A stretch of 64,000 bases of DNA from Saccharibacillus sp. JS10 (GTDB taxonomy: Bacteria; Bacillota; Bacilli; Paenibacillales; Paenibacillaceae), in contig NZ_JANFNS010000003.1 of NCBI RefSeq assembly GCF_024436065.1, positions 310,001 through 374,000 on the forward strand, given 5' to 3'. Below the pieces are notes generated by a model. It ran no database searches and had not been told where the DNA came from. It saw only the letters and a program-made list of their open reading frames with translations. A program made the position numbers and the translations under genes. Positions 8,209 through 16,428 of this stretch are shown piece after piece; positions within the stretch are counted from its first letter, which is position 1, and the number at the start of each line of letters is the position of its first letter.

Positions 8209-11200
8209 TTACTCCGCTCCGGTCTCCGAGCGAACCTCATACCGCTCATCCCCGACGATAACCGCGGCGATGGTGGACTTAATCGTACCGCCGATATTGT
8301 ATACGGCTTTGTACAGATACTCACTCGCATCCGCAGGCTCGCTAGGCGAGCCGCTTCCGCTTGCCGAAGACTCCGCCGCGCCGTCGGTTGCTCCGCCGGA
8401 CGTTCCGCTATCCGCACCTTCAGCCGGTGCGGACGAATCCGCTGCGCTTCCGCCGCTTTCGCCAGCTTCACCGCCAGTACCAGCTTCGCCTGCCGCAGCA
8501 TCGCCAGTATCCCCGGATGTGCTGCCCGCGTCCGCGCCGTTGATATCCGCCGCTCCCGCTTCGGTGCCTTCGACCGAACCTTCCGCGCCGGAAGTCCCGG
8601 CTTCTGAAGCTTCGCCCGTATCGCTGCTTCCATCGGTATCTCCGCTTGCATCGCTACCACTCTGCCCGCTACCGCTTCCGGCAGCAGGATCTTCTCCCGT
8701 TGCCGGTGCTCCGTCAATCGGATCAGGATCTGCGCCTTTTGACAGCGAAGCGCCGTCAATCGGTTCGCTTTCGCCGTTTTCCCAGACCAAGGTCAGCTCC
8801 GGCGGCGCAGCTTCGAAAGCATCCCGTTCCTCGGCGGTGCGAAACCCGAATTCAACCGAAGCATTATCCGCTCCGCCGAACACAAGCAGATCCAAATTCG
8901 CATCAGCTCCCGGGCTTGCTTCGCCAGAACCGGACGTTCCCGGCGAAGAGATTCCGTTATCGTCACCAGAATTCGAATCCGGCGTCGTCTGTACCGTTTC
9001 TTTCGGTTGGCCCAATACGCCTGTCGCGTATAAAATGCCGACGCTTGCTCCGCCCACGATAATCACCGCAAAAATCCCCATTAGCAGCATCGTCAGACTC
9101 CGGTTTTTACGCATCCAACGCACCAAAGGCGAAGCTTGCTGAGACTGCACTTTGCGATAGACCGAAGCCAGCGGAACCGGTGCACGGTCGAAATAATCGC
9201 GCCGATTGTTTTTATCGCGGAAAGCTTCACGGTCATGCGCGGTAAAGTAATGCAAAATCGCCGCTTCATAAGCCGGATCTAGCTTGCGCCCGTCCGCGTA
9301 AGGTTCTTGCCCTGCCGACCATTCGAAGAACCGATAGATCGATTCTCGTCCTCCGGCATTCGAAGAATTGATACGCACCGCATCGACAAGGCGGCGATAA
9401 TCCACGTCTTCGCCGCCACCGCTGAGGCTGCGCGAAAAAGCAGGCATCAGGCGGTTATACCGACCCGCTGCGATCTCCGCAGGAAGCAATCGGCGACCGA
9501 GCTTTTGCACTTCGTCCACTTCGCGAATCGCCAAGCCTTCGAGCAGGCTGGCATCCGGTCGATCCAGCGTGAACCATAGATAAGCAGCGCGCAGCGCAGC
9601 GTATCTCTCCGTTCCGCGAGGACCGCGCACTTTGCGGCTGCGATCTTCTTCGCTTTCGCCTTCGAACAAGAAATGAAGCCCCGTTACTTGTTCCAGCGTG
9701 ACCTTTTCCCATTCCCATTCGTCCAGCAAATATTGAATCGCTTCATCCGCAAGCGCGACGCAAAGCGGATGCTTCATCAATTCTTCGCCGGTGCCGTCCA
9801 TCAATCCGGCAGTCGGCTTGCCATCGCCGCGAAGCGTCTCGACAACGCCGCGAACCGCCGAGACCGGCTCTCCGGAACGACGAAGTTTACTGCCGAGCGC
9901 TTGAAGCGAAATGTCGCAAAAATGTTCGTTGTTCAGCAGCCCCGGATGATCGTCCGACCAGTTCTGCACGATCCGAATCACCTCTGCACCGCTGGATGCG
10001 GCTTGCATTTTCCGCTCTAAATATGGCTCGAACAACATCGACGACAACTGACGGTTGCCAATCAAAGTCGAGAAGAACGTGTCGGCTAACTCAGGATCGC
10101 TTTCGATGACCGCGTAATAAGGAAGTTCGCCGTCTTTGCGTTTTTGACGCGTGACCATCGGCATTAAGGTCAGCAAATATCGAAGCACCAGAGCTGCCGC
10201 GCCTTTGCCGCCGACCCGGAAATACGCTACGATATCGCGCAGCAAATCCGGTTCGGGAATCCGACCCGCCATCACGTCTTCAAGTTCGCGGTCGAAGCGT
10301 CCGCTCAGCAAATCCAGCATCCGTGCTTTAAGACGTGTATCTCCTGTGCGTCCTGTCCAATCGAGCAGCAATCTCCAGATTCCGCGACGATTAGCGTCAT
10401 ACGCGCTTTCGTCGCCTTCTTCGATGCGGAACAACCGCGACATATCCAGATAACTTTCTGGATTCAGCTCCTCCGGCGTACTGCCGAGAGCTTCGTCCGC
10501 AAAGTTATAAAACCGCTCCAAACGCTGAGGATCCCGAAGCTCGGTATACAAAAAGTCCGCCAGTTCTTGCAGACTTCCGCCTTCTGCCGCATTCACGATA
10601 CGATTACGCGAAAAATCGAACAAAAAGTCTTTTTCGATATTCCGATCGCCCGGACGCATCGAACCTTGCTCGACAAAAGTCAGATGTACGCCTTTGCGGC
10701 TATGCGGTTCGCGCGAATATGTCACAAAGCCAAGTCGACGACGGAATTGCGGCGGCAGCGCCGCATACAACACTTCCAGCAGCCGAAGCGCCCGGTCATT
10801 CATTTCCGCGATCGGCGTATTCAGCGTCACATATACTTTGCGGCGTCCGTTGATCGATTCCATCACGGCAAGCAGCAGCCTTTTGAACGAAGAAGCATCC
10901 AAGCCCAATTCTTCAAGCTTATCTAACGCGATTTTCGGTTGCGGAAGTTGACTTCGCATCGGCAATTGTGCAAGTTCAGGCAGTTGCGTAGACGAAACTT
11001 GTCCTTCCGTCGCCTCTTGTGCGTTCCATTCATAATCCGCATATAAAAAGTTCATATATTCCGTACGCAGCGCATCGGCATGTTCAGACGGAATCACATA
11101 GTTATGCGTGAAAAAGGTGCTCCGAAGCCCGGCGAAATCGACAGACTTGTAGACATTTTGCCCCAAGATCACGTCGCCGTTTTCCATCTGTACCAGATGG

Positions 11201-11418
11201 ACCGAATCCGGGTAAGCCGATTCTTCTTTGACCCCTGAAGCGGTCAGCTCGGCGGGTGCGTCATACGTACATAGCGGATGGAGATTTTTTTTGATAAAAG
11301 TATCATCCAGACTTTCCGAACGCGCAATCGTATCGTAGCCTTCCGTATCTCGGAAAATCCCGCTACGCGCCCGTGTATACATCTGTTGGGCGATTTGTTT
11401 TGAAGAGAATGAACTCAC
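8209..11418 (-). CDS. Membrane-anchored GTPase-associated protein (GAP1-like)
   Basis: A 1069-residue protein with a GTG start and GGAGAG eight bases upstream, three bases after the stop of the P-loop GTPase gene, so the two are probably translationally coupled. The N-terminus (QQMYTRARSGIFRDTEGYDT, then LHPLCTYDAP) resembles the GTPase-associated protein 1 N-terminal domain that recurs next to zinc-ribbon GTPases. The long middle part (to about 760) is helical and cytoplasmic. One membrane segment (about 772-795, SLTMLLMGIFAVIIVGGASVG) is followed by an outside region of about 220 residues made almost only of Gly, Ala, Ser, Asp, Glu and Thr, ending in a small beta-like tail (YLYKAVYNIGG, VGDERYEV). 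Known: the pairing of this family with such GTPases. Inferred: it links GTPase activity inside to the cell surface. No catalytic motif is visible. Confidence 0.65.
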   Translation of the reverse strand: MSSFSSKQIAQQMYTRARSGIFRDTEGYDTIARSESLDDTFIKKNLHPLCTYDAPAELTASGVKEESAYPDSVHLVQMENGDVILGQNVYKSVDFAGLRSTFFTHNYVIPSEHADALRTEYMNFLYADYEWNAQEATEGQVSSTQLPELAQLPMRSQLPQPKIALDKLEELGLDASSFKRLLLAVMESINGRRKVYVTLNTPIAEMNDRALRLLEVLYAALPPQFRRRLGFVTYSREPHSRKGVHLTFVEQGSMRPGDRNIEKDFLFDFSRNRIVNAAEGGSLQELADFLYTELRDPQRLERFYNFADEALGSTPEELNPESYLDMSRLFRIEEGDESAYDANRRGIWRLLLDWTGRTGDTRLKARMLDLLSGRFDRELEDVMAGRIPEPDLLRDIVAYFRVGGKGAAALVLRYLLTLMPMVTRQKRKDGELPYYAVIESDPELADTFFSTLIGNRQLSSMLFEPYLERKMQAASSGAEVIRIVQNWSDDHPGLLNNEHFCDISLQALGSKLRRSGEPVSAVRGVVETLRGDGKPTAGLMDGTGEELMKHPLCVALADEAIQYLLDEWEWEKVTLEQVTGLHFLFEGESEEDRSRKVRGPRGTERYAALRAAYLWFTLDRPDASLLEGLAIREVDEVQKLGRRLLPAEIAAGRYNRLMPAFSRSLSGGGEDVDYRRLVDAVRINSSNAGGRESIYRFFEWSAGQEPYADGRKLDPAYEAAILHYFTAHDREAFRDKNNRRDYFDRAPVPLASVYRKVQSQQASPLVRWMRKNRSLTMLLMGIFAVIIVGGASVGILYATGVLGQPKETVQTTPDSNSGDDNGISSPGTSGSGEASPGADANLDLLVFGGADNASVEFGFRTAEERDAFEAAPPELTLVWENGESEPIDGASLSKGADPDPIDGAPATGEDPAAGSGSGQSGSDASGDTDGSSDTGEASEAGTSGAEGSVEGTEAGAADINGADAGSTSGDTGDAAAGEAGTGGEAGESGGSAADSSAPAEGADSGTSGGATDGAAESSASGSGSPSEPADASEYLYKAVYNIGGTIKSTIAAVIVGDERYEVRSETGAE

Positions 11419-11421
11419 GAT

Positions 11422-12678
11422 TTATTCTCTCCCCTCAATATAGTTCAGCTTATGCAGCAGCCAGATAAAAGGTTCGTCGACCCGAATCGGGCTCACGACG
11501 CCTTGAATCTTCTGATCGACCGGATTACTGCCGAGCGCAGATACCGCAAAATAGCCGGTTTCGTTGAAATATACATCCATCGTGCCTTTGAACGGACGAT
11601 CGACTTTTTCGATAAAGCGACGGACTTCGCCGTCGATATTGCTAAATTCGGTGAGGTCGAAGTAATCGTGATGTTCCATATTGTTGAACACGTTGCTGTT
11701 CGGACGAATATAGTCGCCTTCTTCATCGGCAAGCGAACGCAGCATATCGCTTTTCGTTAATACGACAGCCGTCGGAATATCCGTTTTGCCTTTTTCTTGA
11801 TGCGAAATAAAGTCACTGAACATCGTCAGCACCACGTCGCGCGGTTCGTCGTAACGGTTCGTCCATTCGCCCGGCTTATCGCCAAGCATAATCCGAATCC
11901 GCTCGCGGATCGAACGAATTTGCAGAGGATCGACCATAAACAAGATACCTGCCGAATTGCGGATATGGCGTCCGTGCAGGTTCAAATATTCTTCATCGAC
12001 CATACCTTCACCCGCCACATCGAAAAAGACGAGCGTAAGCGGCGGCTTTTTGTCGTCTTTGAATACGAATTGGAAAATAAACGGTTCTTGCATCCGTTCT
12101 TTTTGCGTCGAAGCCAGCAGATCGCCGCGTTCGAACAGCGGTTCTTCGTAGTTCATGCGGAACTTGCGGCTAATCTCCGCGTTAAGCGGCATACATGCCG
12201 CGTCGAAGCGATCGGCAGTCGTTTGTTGAAGCGTATGAATAAGCGCGGTCATATAGACCGACTTGCCGACTTGGGAAGCACCGACGATCGAGATAATATT
12301 GCTTGGCACTTTGCCCGCAGTTACAGGCAGTTCATTATGGCAATGCGGGCACAATCTTCTGCGCGTCGTCTCGCCGTAACGATCGGTCAGCGCGGTCAAC
12401 ACATGATCCGTATATGTACGATGTTCCATCAAAAAGTCTTGAGGCTTCAAGATCGCTTCCATATCATAGACCGTATCCAGCCCGAAACGCTCGCGGTATC
12501 GGTTCAGCGGCGCATCTTCGCGAAGCGCAAAATCTTCATCGTCTTCCCGGTGGTGCGAAGCGCGAAATACGACTTCTTCCGGTGCAAATTTCGTAAAACA
12601 ATACGGACAAACGATATCGTAAAATAAAGGCCGTGGTTCTTCTTGAGGCTTTCTTTTGAAGCGACTAAAAAAGCTCAT
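11422..12678 (-). CDS. Zinc-ribbon P-loop GTPase (double-GTPase-like)
   Basis: A 418-residue protein with AGGAGG upstream. Cys24/Cys27 (CPYC) and Cys110/Cys113 (CPHC) can build a split zinc ribbon. The GTPase core shows a Walker A loop GASQVGKS (133-140), a G3 motif DVAGE (220-224) and a G4-type TKSD (308-311) with strand VVLTKSD, so it should bind and hydrolyse GTP. Its size and zinc-ribbon N-terminus fit the DO-GTPase type found next to GAP1-like proteins in bacterial conflict-type loci (family knowledge). It sits between the beta-rich protein gene and the GAP1-like gene in one transcription unit. No membrane segment is present, so it probably acts on the inner face of the membrane together with the downstream protein. 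Confidence 0.8.
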   Translation of the reverse strand: MSFFSRFKRKPQEEPRPLFYDIVCPYCFTKFAPEEVVFRASHHREDDEDFALREDAPLNRYRERFGLDTVYDMEAILKPQDFLMEHRTYTDHVLTALTDRYGETTRRRLCPHCHNELPVTAGKVPSNIISIVGASQVGKSVYMTALIHTLQQTTADRFDAACMPLNAEISRKFRMNYEEPLFERGDLLASTQKERMQEPFIFQFVFKDDKKPPLTLVFFDVAGEGMVDEEYLNLHGRHIRNSAGILFMVDPLQIRSIRERIRIMLGDKPGEWTNRYDEPRDVVLTMFSDFISHQEKGKTDIPTAVVLTKSDMLRSLADEEGDYIRPNSNVFNNMEHHDYFDLTEFSNIDGEVRRFIEKVDRPFKGTMDVYFNETGYFAVSALGSNPVDQKIQGVVSPIRVDEPFIWLLHKLNYIEGRE

Positions 12679-12727
12679 TCCCGTTCCTCCTCATGGCGCA
12701 GCCACATACTGGTTAGATGGTTTTCCA

Positions 12728-13402
12728 TTATTCAGGTAACAGTTCATATAACTGCCCATAGGTCTTCGCATCGGTAAAAAACACACGAATATAATCGTTT
12801 TTGCCGACTTCAATATCCGGCAAGCGCGTACGCCCGGCGGGAAAAGCTCCTGTAAACGGATAAACCGTTCCGTCTTGCGGGCCTGTCGGATAAGCGCCGC
12901 TTTTTTTCACATAACAGAGTACGTTTTCGCTCAGCGAAACTTCGCAAGAAATTTCGATGCGTACCGTTTTGAATGCCCGGAATAACGGCTTTTTCTCAAT
13001 CACCGCATATCGGATCTTGGCTCGACCCGCAGGCGTCTCGACCGTGTTCAATCCGTCGGTTTGGCGAATCAACACGGGTTCTCCCGAACCCGGAAGCGCC
13101 GCATAGACCCAATACGCATAGCGTCCAATCCCGTCCAGACGATCTCGATAACCGCCTGCGGCTTTGTATTCTTCGCGTGTATATAACTTCAATCCAGAAT
13201 CGTCGAATCCTCCATCCGGTCCAAATACCGAGGGTTCAGATTTCGAAGATGCGTCATGCGCAGCATCCAAAGCACGGCGTCCGATATATACAAAATCTGT
13301 ACCGGACGGCCATTGCCATTGCAACGTGCACACATCGCCGCTCACTCGGCGCGTCAATTCGCGAATCACTGGCGAATCCGGCTTTGCTTCGATAAACCGC
13401 AT
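12728..13402 (-). CDS. Beta-rich protein of unknown function in the GTPase cluster
   Basis: A 224-residue protein starting at MRFIEAKPDSP (13402), chosen because AAAGGGG stands nine bases upstream; an in-frame Met eight codons earlier lacks a ribosome binding site. No signal peptide or membrane segment. The sequence alternates short strands, e.g. VCTLQWQWPSGTDFVYI, YAYWVYAALP, VRIEISCEV and YIRVFFTDAKTYGQLY. This pattern resembles two tandem beta-sandwich (fibronectin III-like) units, which is only a fold impression. It is the first gene of the unit 13402-8209 behind an extended -10 promoter and is probably an adaptor of the GTPase/GAP1 pair. I do not recognise a named family. Confidence 0.6.
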   Translation of the reverse strand: MRFIEAKPDSPVIRELTRRVSGDVCTLQWQWPSGTDFVYIGRRALDAAHDASSKSEPSVFGPDGGFDDSGLKLYTREEYKAAGGYRDRLDGIGRYAYWVYAALPGSGEPVLIRQTDGLNTVETPAGRAKIRYAVIEKKPLFRAFKTVRIEISCEVSLSENVLCYVKKSGAYPTGPQDGTVYPFTGAFPAGRTRLPDIEVGKNDYIRVFFTDAKTYGQLYELLPE

Positions 13403-13453
13403 CGCGGATATCCCCTTTCGTTGCATCGTTCATTAAGCTGTATCCCTTTCTTC

Positions 13454-13462
13454 ATTATAACA
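13454..13462 (-). promoter_or_regulatory. Extended -10 promoter element for the 13402-8209 unit
   Basis: On the minus strand TGTTATAAT (TGn plus a perfect TATAAT) lies about 50 bases upstream of the chosen start at 13402. No good -35 box is seen at 17 bases, as is common for extended -10 promoters. It would let the beta-protein/GTPase/GAP1 genes be transcribed independently of the upstream genes. Confidence 0.5.
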
Positions 13463-13508
13463 CAGCAGCACTGCCCATTCCCTAGCCTCAAGCCCAGCTT
13501 TATCCATA

Positions 13509-13542
13509 AAAAAGCAGCCGATCTATACAAGATCGACTGCTT
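13509..13542 (-). terminator. Terminator after the disulfide-reductase-like gene
   Basis: An inverted repeat AAGCAGCCGATCT / AGATCGACTGCTT (13512-13524 with 13530-13542; one G-U pair) is followed on the minus strand by TTTTTTA. It lies 24 bases past the stop at 13566 and separates the flavoprotein gene from the next cluster genes. Confidence 0.85.
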
Positions 13543-13565
13543 GCGAAATCAAATCAAAATCTCGA

Positions 13566-14933
13566 TTACTCCATTTGCCCTTGACGGAGCAACGACGGGA
13601 TCGTCGATTCGAACGAAGGGAACGCGTAAACCAGTCGATCCGCTTGCTCTGCCGAAAGTTTCAACGTGATAATCGGCGTCAACGCATTCACGATTTCCAA
13701 TGCTTCTTGGCTATAAGCCGCCGCACCGACGATATGGCCTTCTTGATCGTAGACCAGCGTCAGATGCGCATCGGTATCGCCTCGACCCGCAAAGTCCCAC
13801 TGCTTGCCGAGTTCGACCGACTTCACTTTGTAAGCATCGGATTGCTCCGCTTCTTCCGGCGATACGCCGATTTGCGCGATACGCGGCAAAGTGAAGGTGA
13901 TCGTCGCAATCGGCGGGTACTCGATAGGCGTATTCGTCATTCCCGCTAAGTAAGCACCGAGATATTTCGCTTCGAAGATCGAAGTCGGCGTAAGACGTGG
14001 CTGCGTTTTGTCGAGTACATCGCCGCTTGCATAGATATGCGGCTGCGATGTGCGCAAATATTCATCAACGACGATGCCTTTTTCCGTATAGGTTACGCCT
14101 GCTTCTTCCAGCCCGATCCCTTCGGTATTCGGAATACGGCCGATCGCGCTCACGACCAGATCAGCGCTGAGCGACAGCCCTTTTTCCGTAGTCAGGACGA
14201 ACTCTTCGCCTTGCTTCTCCACTTGAGTGGCTTGATCTTCAAAATGGAACACAACGCCGTCCGCTTTCATCTTTTCAACCAACGAATTCGCATACGGTTG
14301 ATGGAATCCAGACAGCACTTGGTTCGAATTTTGAATCACTTCGACATGCGAACCAGCTTTGGACGCAATCGACGCCAGCTCCATCGCGACATAACCTGCA
14401 CCGATCATGACAATGCGTTTTGGAAGCTCAGGCAAGTACAAGAAGTCATCGCTGGTCTCCAGCAGCTCTTTACCCGGAATGTCTGGGATCATCGGACGTT
14501 GCCCAGCAGCGACGACAAAGTTCTCTGCTCGGTAATGTTCACCATTGACGACAACCGTCTGCGCATCTTCGAATTTGGCTTCGCCGTGAATAATCGTCAC
14601 GCCCGCGTCACTTAACATTTTGCCCAAAAAGTCAGGTAACGGGTCGAGAATCGAATTTTTATGCTCCATCAACTTTGACCAATCCAGCGTGAACGAGCTA
14701 TCTAGCCCTTTGCCGCCGTACAGCTTCGCATCCGAGATCGTTTTGATCGGACTATCCAAAATGATTTTTGGATTGCAGCCATAGCTTGTGCAGACACCCG
14801 CGATTTTGTGGCGCTCGATAATCGCGACTTTTTTGCCCGCTTTCGTCAAAGGCAATGCCGCGTTCCAAGCTGCTTGTCCGCTGCCGATAAATAACACGTC
14901 GTACATTTGTTCAGAAGATTGAGTCATGTCCAT
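13566..14933 (-). CDS. Pyridine nucleotide-disulfide oxidoreductase family protein
   Basis: A 455-residue FAD/NAD(P) flavoprotein. The N-terminal dinucleotide fold (VLFIGSGQAAWNAA, 14-27) is followed by the redox pair Cys48-x4-Cys53 (GVCTSYGCNPK), a second nucleotide fold near residue 178 (MIGAGYVAMELA), the FAD-binding IYASGDV and a dimerisation domain. This layout is that of the glutathione reductase/mercuric reductase class. The C-terminal catalytic HPT motif is not present: the corresponding stretch reads YAFPSFES, so the usual base His is missing and the substrate is unclear. The gene stands between the membrane vWA gene and the beta-protein gene, but with its own weak promoter and terminator, so it may be a passenger or a redox-sensing component. 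An alternative start two codons downstream is possible. Confidence 0.85.
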   Translation of the reverse strand: MDMTQSSEQMYDVLFIGSGQAAWNAALPLTKAGKKVAIIERHKIAGVCTSYGCNPKIILDSPIKTISDAKLYGGKGLDSSFTLDWSKLMEHKNSILDPLPDFLGKMLSDAGVTIIHGEAKFEDAQTVVVNGEHYRAENFVVAAGQRPMIPDIPGKELLETSDDFLYLPELPKRIVMIGAGYVAMELASIASKAGSHVEVIQNSNQVLSGFHQPYANSLVEKMKADGVVFHFEDQATQVEKQGEEFVLTTEKGLSLSADLVVSAIGRIPNTEGIGLEEAGVTYTEKGIVVDEYLRTSQPHIYASGDVLDKTQPRLTPTSIFEAKYLGAYLAGMTNTPIEYPPIATITFTLPRIAQIGVSPEEAEQSDAYKVKSVELGKQWDFAGRGDTDAHLTLVYDQEGHIVGAAAYSQEALEIVNALTPIITLKLSAEQADRLVYAFPSFESTIPSLLRQGQME

Positions 14934-14970
14934 TCATCCTCTCCGGTTAAATTAGGGATTCTCCAAGTAG

Positions 14971-14999
14971 TCGATAGCACGCTATTTAATCACTCGCAA
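14971..14999 (-). promoter_or_regulatory. Possible promoter of the flavoprotein gene
   Basis: On the minus strand TTGCGA (14994-14999) and TATCGA (14971-14976) are separated by 17 bases and lie about 40 bases upstream of the start. The -10 box is poor, so this is tentative. Confidence 0.3.
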
Positions 15000-15063
15000 T
15001 ATCTTTACCCGATCTTCCAAATCCTTAACCGAAGAGCAAGATGACGCTTTTGAACCGATTGCG

Positions 15064-16392
15064 TTAAAAGCCGCTGCTGCGATCGTCCGAACGTTGTCCC
15101 AATCCCGCCGAAGAATTCTTATACTTGGCTCCTCGCCGACGTTCTTTGCGCTGCTGCTCTCGAATCGGAACCACTAAAGTGAACAGCGCGATAATCGTCG
15201 CGAGCGCGAGTACCGCAAACAGACGCACCCCCGAATGGTTGACTTCATCGCCTTGCAGCCCAAGTTCCAAGATTAGACCGGCAACAAGACCCGATACGGC
15301 GCCGCCGATCCCGAAGCTTTTGGCAAGGAAACGGTTATCGAACATCACGCCAAGCGCAATGCCCAGCGCAGCTCCGATAAGTACAATCAAAATCACGTGC
15401 AGCACTTGCAAATACGTACTGCCAGCCGGAGCGCCCGTGCGTTCGGTCAGCAAGGTATGATCGTCCAGGTTTTGATAAATATCTTGGAACGCCAACGAAA
15501 TCTGATCGGCATTCGCGACATTCGTATACGTTCCGCCTGTGCGCTCCGCCATTTTTTGCAACAGCGCGAATCCGTTTTTCAGCTCTTGCAGCGAAGCTTG
15601 GTTAAGCGCCGAATTCTCAGTATCGCCCAGAGCGATCGCGTTAATCGGAACACGTTTCTCGCGGTATGGCGTGACGACTTTGTTCATATCGATATCGGTA
15701 ACCCCGTCCGACAGCAAAATGACCATCGCTCCGTTATCCGGGCTACCCTGATCCTGAATCTGCTTCAGCGTCTCGCTGAGCGCGACATCGATATCGGTCG
15801 GATAATCGGTTGGCTTGATCGCATCGATTTTGAAATTAACTCTCTGCTTCTGCTCGTTCGTCGCGACCGAAGTGAACGGCTGAATCAACTGCGCCTGATC
15901 GTCAAACGTCAAGACCGCAACCCGCTTATCTCCATCCATGCGTTCGATTAATTCTTTTGCCGCGTCAAAACGTTTTCCTTCATTATCGTTGCCTAGCCCG
16001 CCTTCTTTGCTGTCGACCATACTGCCGGAATTATCGATCAGCAGCACGATATCGTTGACTTTTTTGACGCCGCCCAAATCCAGCTCGTACACAAATTCGA
16101 ACAGCGATCCTAAAATCAGAAAAGCCGCCAGCGTAGTCGGAACCAACAGTTGCCACGAAAATCCGGCGTAGCGCTCTCTCCACGATTTTCCGCTCAGCTT
16201 CGGCGAAATCATTTCCGCGACCAGACATCCTAACCCGATACAGAAAGCCAATACCGAAAAATAGACGCCGACCAGCACAACCCTCGATATCTGCCCTTCA
16301 AAGCGGGCAAGCCACCATTCTCCGATTCCGAACCCGACCGCCCCGCCTACAATCGCCAGCAAAAGCAGCAGCAGATTGACTTTGCGCTGCAT
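15064..16392 (-). CDS. Membrane protein with von Willebrand A domain
   Basis: A 442-residue protein with AAGGAGG upstream. Three membrane segments at the N-terminus (about 5-25, 38-60 and 84-105) precede a vWA domain (about 115-310). The metal-ion-dependent adhesion site is intact: VLLIDNSGSM gives DxSxS near 119-123, with a Thr in PTDYPTDIDVALSE and the Asp in VILLSDGVTD. Three further hydrophobic segments (about 328-410) and a basic tail follow. The vWA domain therefore probably faces one side of the membrane between two helical bundles, as in BatA-like vWA proteins. It is the last gene of the block vWA-tubulin-836-vWA. Inference: a metal-dependent protein-protein contact module of this system. 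Confidence 0.8.
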   Translation of the reverse strand: MQRKVNLLLLLLAIVGGAVGFGIGEWWLARFEGQISRVVLVGVYFSVLAFCIGLGCLVAEMISPKLSGKSWRERYAGFSWQLLVPTTLAAFLILGSLFEFVYELDLGGVKKVNDIVLLIDNSGSMVDSKEGGLGNDNEGKRFDAAKELIERMDGDKRVAVLTFDDQAQLIQPFTSVATNEQKQRVNFKIDAIKPTDYPTDIDVALSETLKQIQDQGSPDNGAMVILLSDGVTDIDMNKVVTPYREKRVPINAIALGDTENSALNQASLQELKNGFALLQKMAERTGGTYTNVANADQISLAFQDIYQNLDDHTLLTERTGAPAGSTYLQVLHVILIVLIGAALGIALGVMFDNRFLAKSFGIGGAVSGLVAGLILELGLQGDEVNHSGVRLFAVLALATIIALFTLVVPIREQQRKERRRGAKYKNSSAGLGQRSDDRSSGF

Positions 16393-16428
16393 GCTGCGCC
16401 ACCTCCTTGTTTAACCTGATTCCTGGAT

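Noticed and set aside
8270-9142. 290-codon plus-strand frame rich in Ser/Ala/Pro
   Set aside because: It is the mirror of the low-complexity GC-rich tail of the GAP1-like protein; such repeats stay open in several frames. No start signals.
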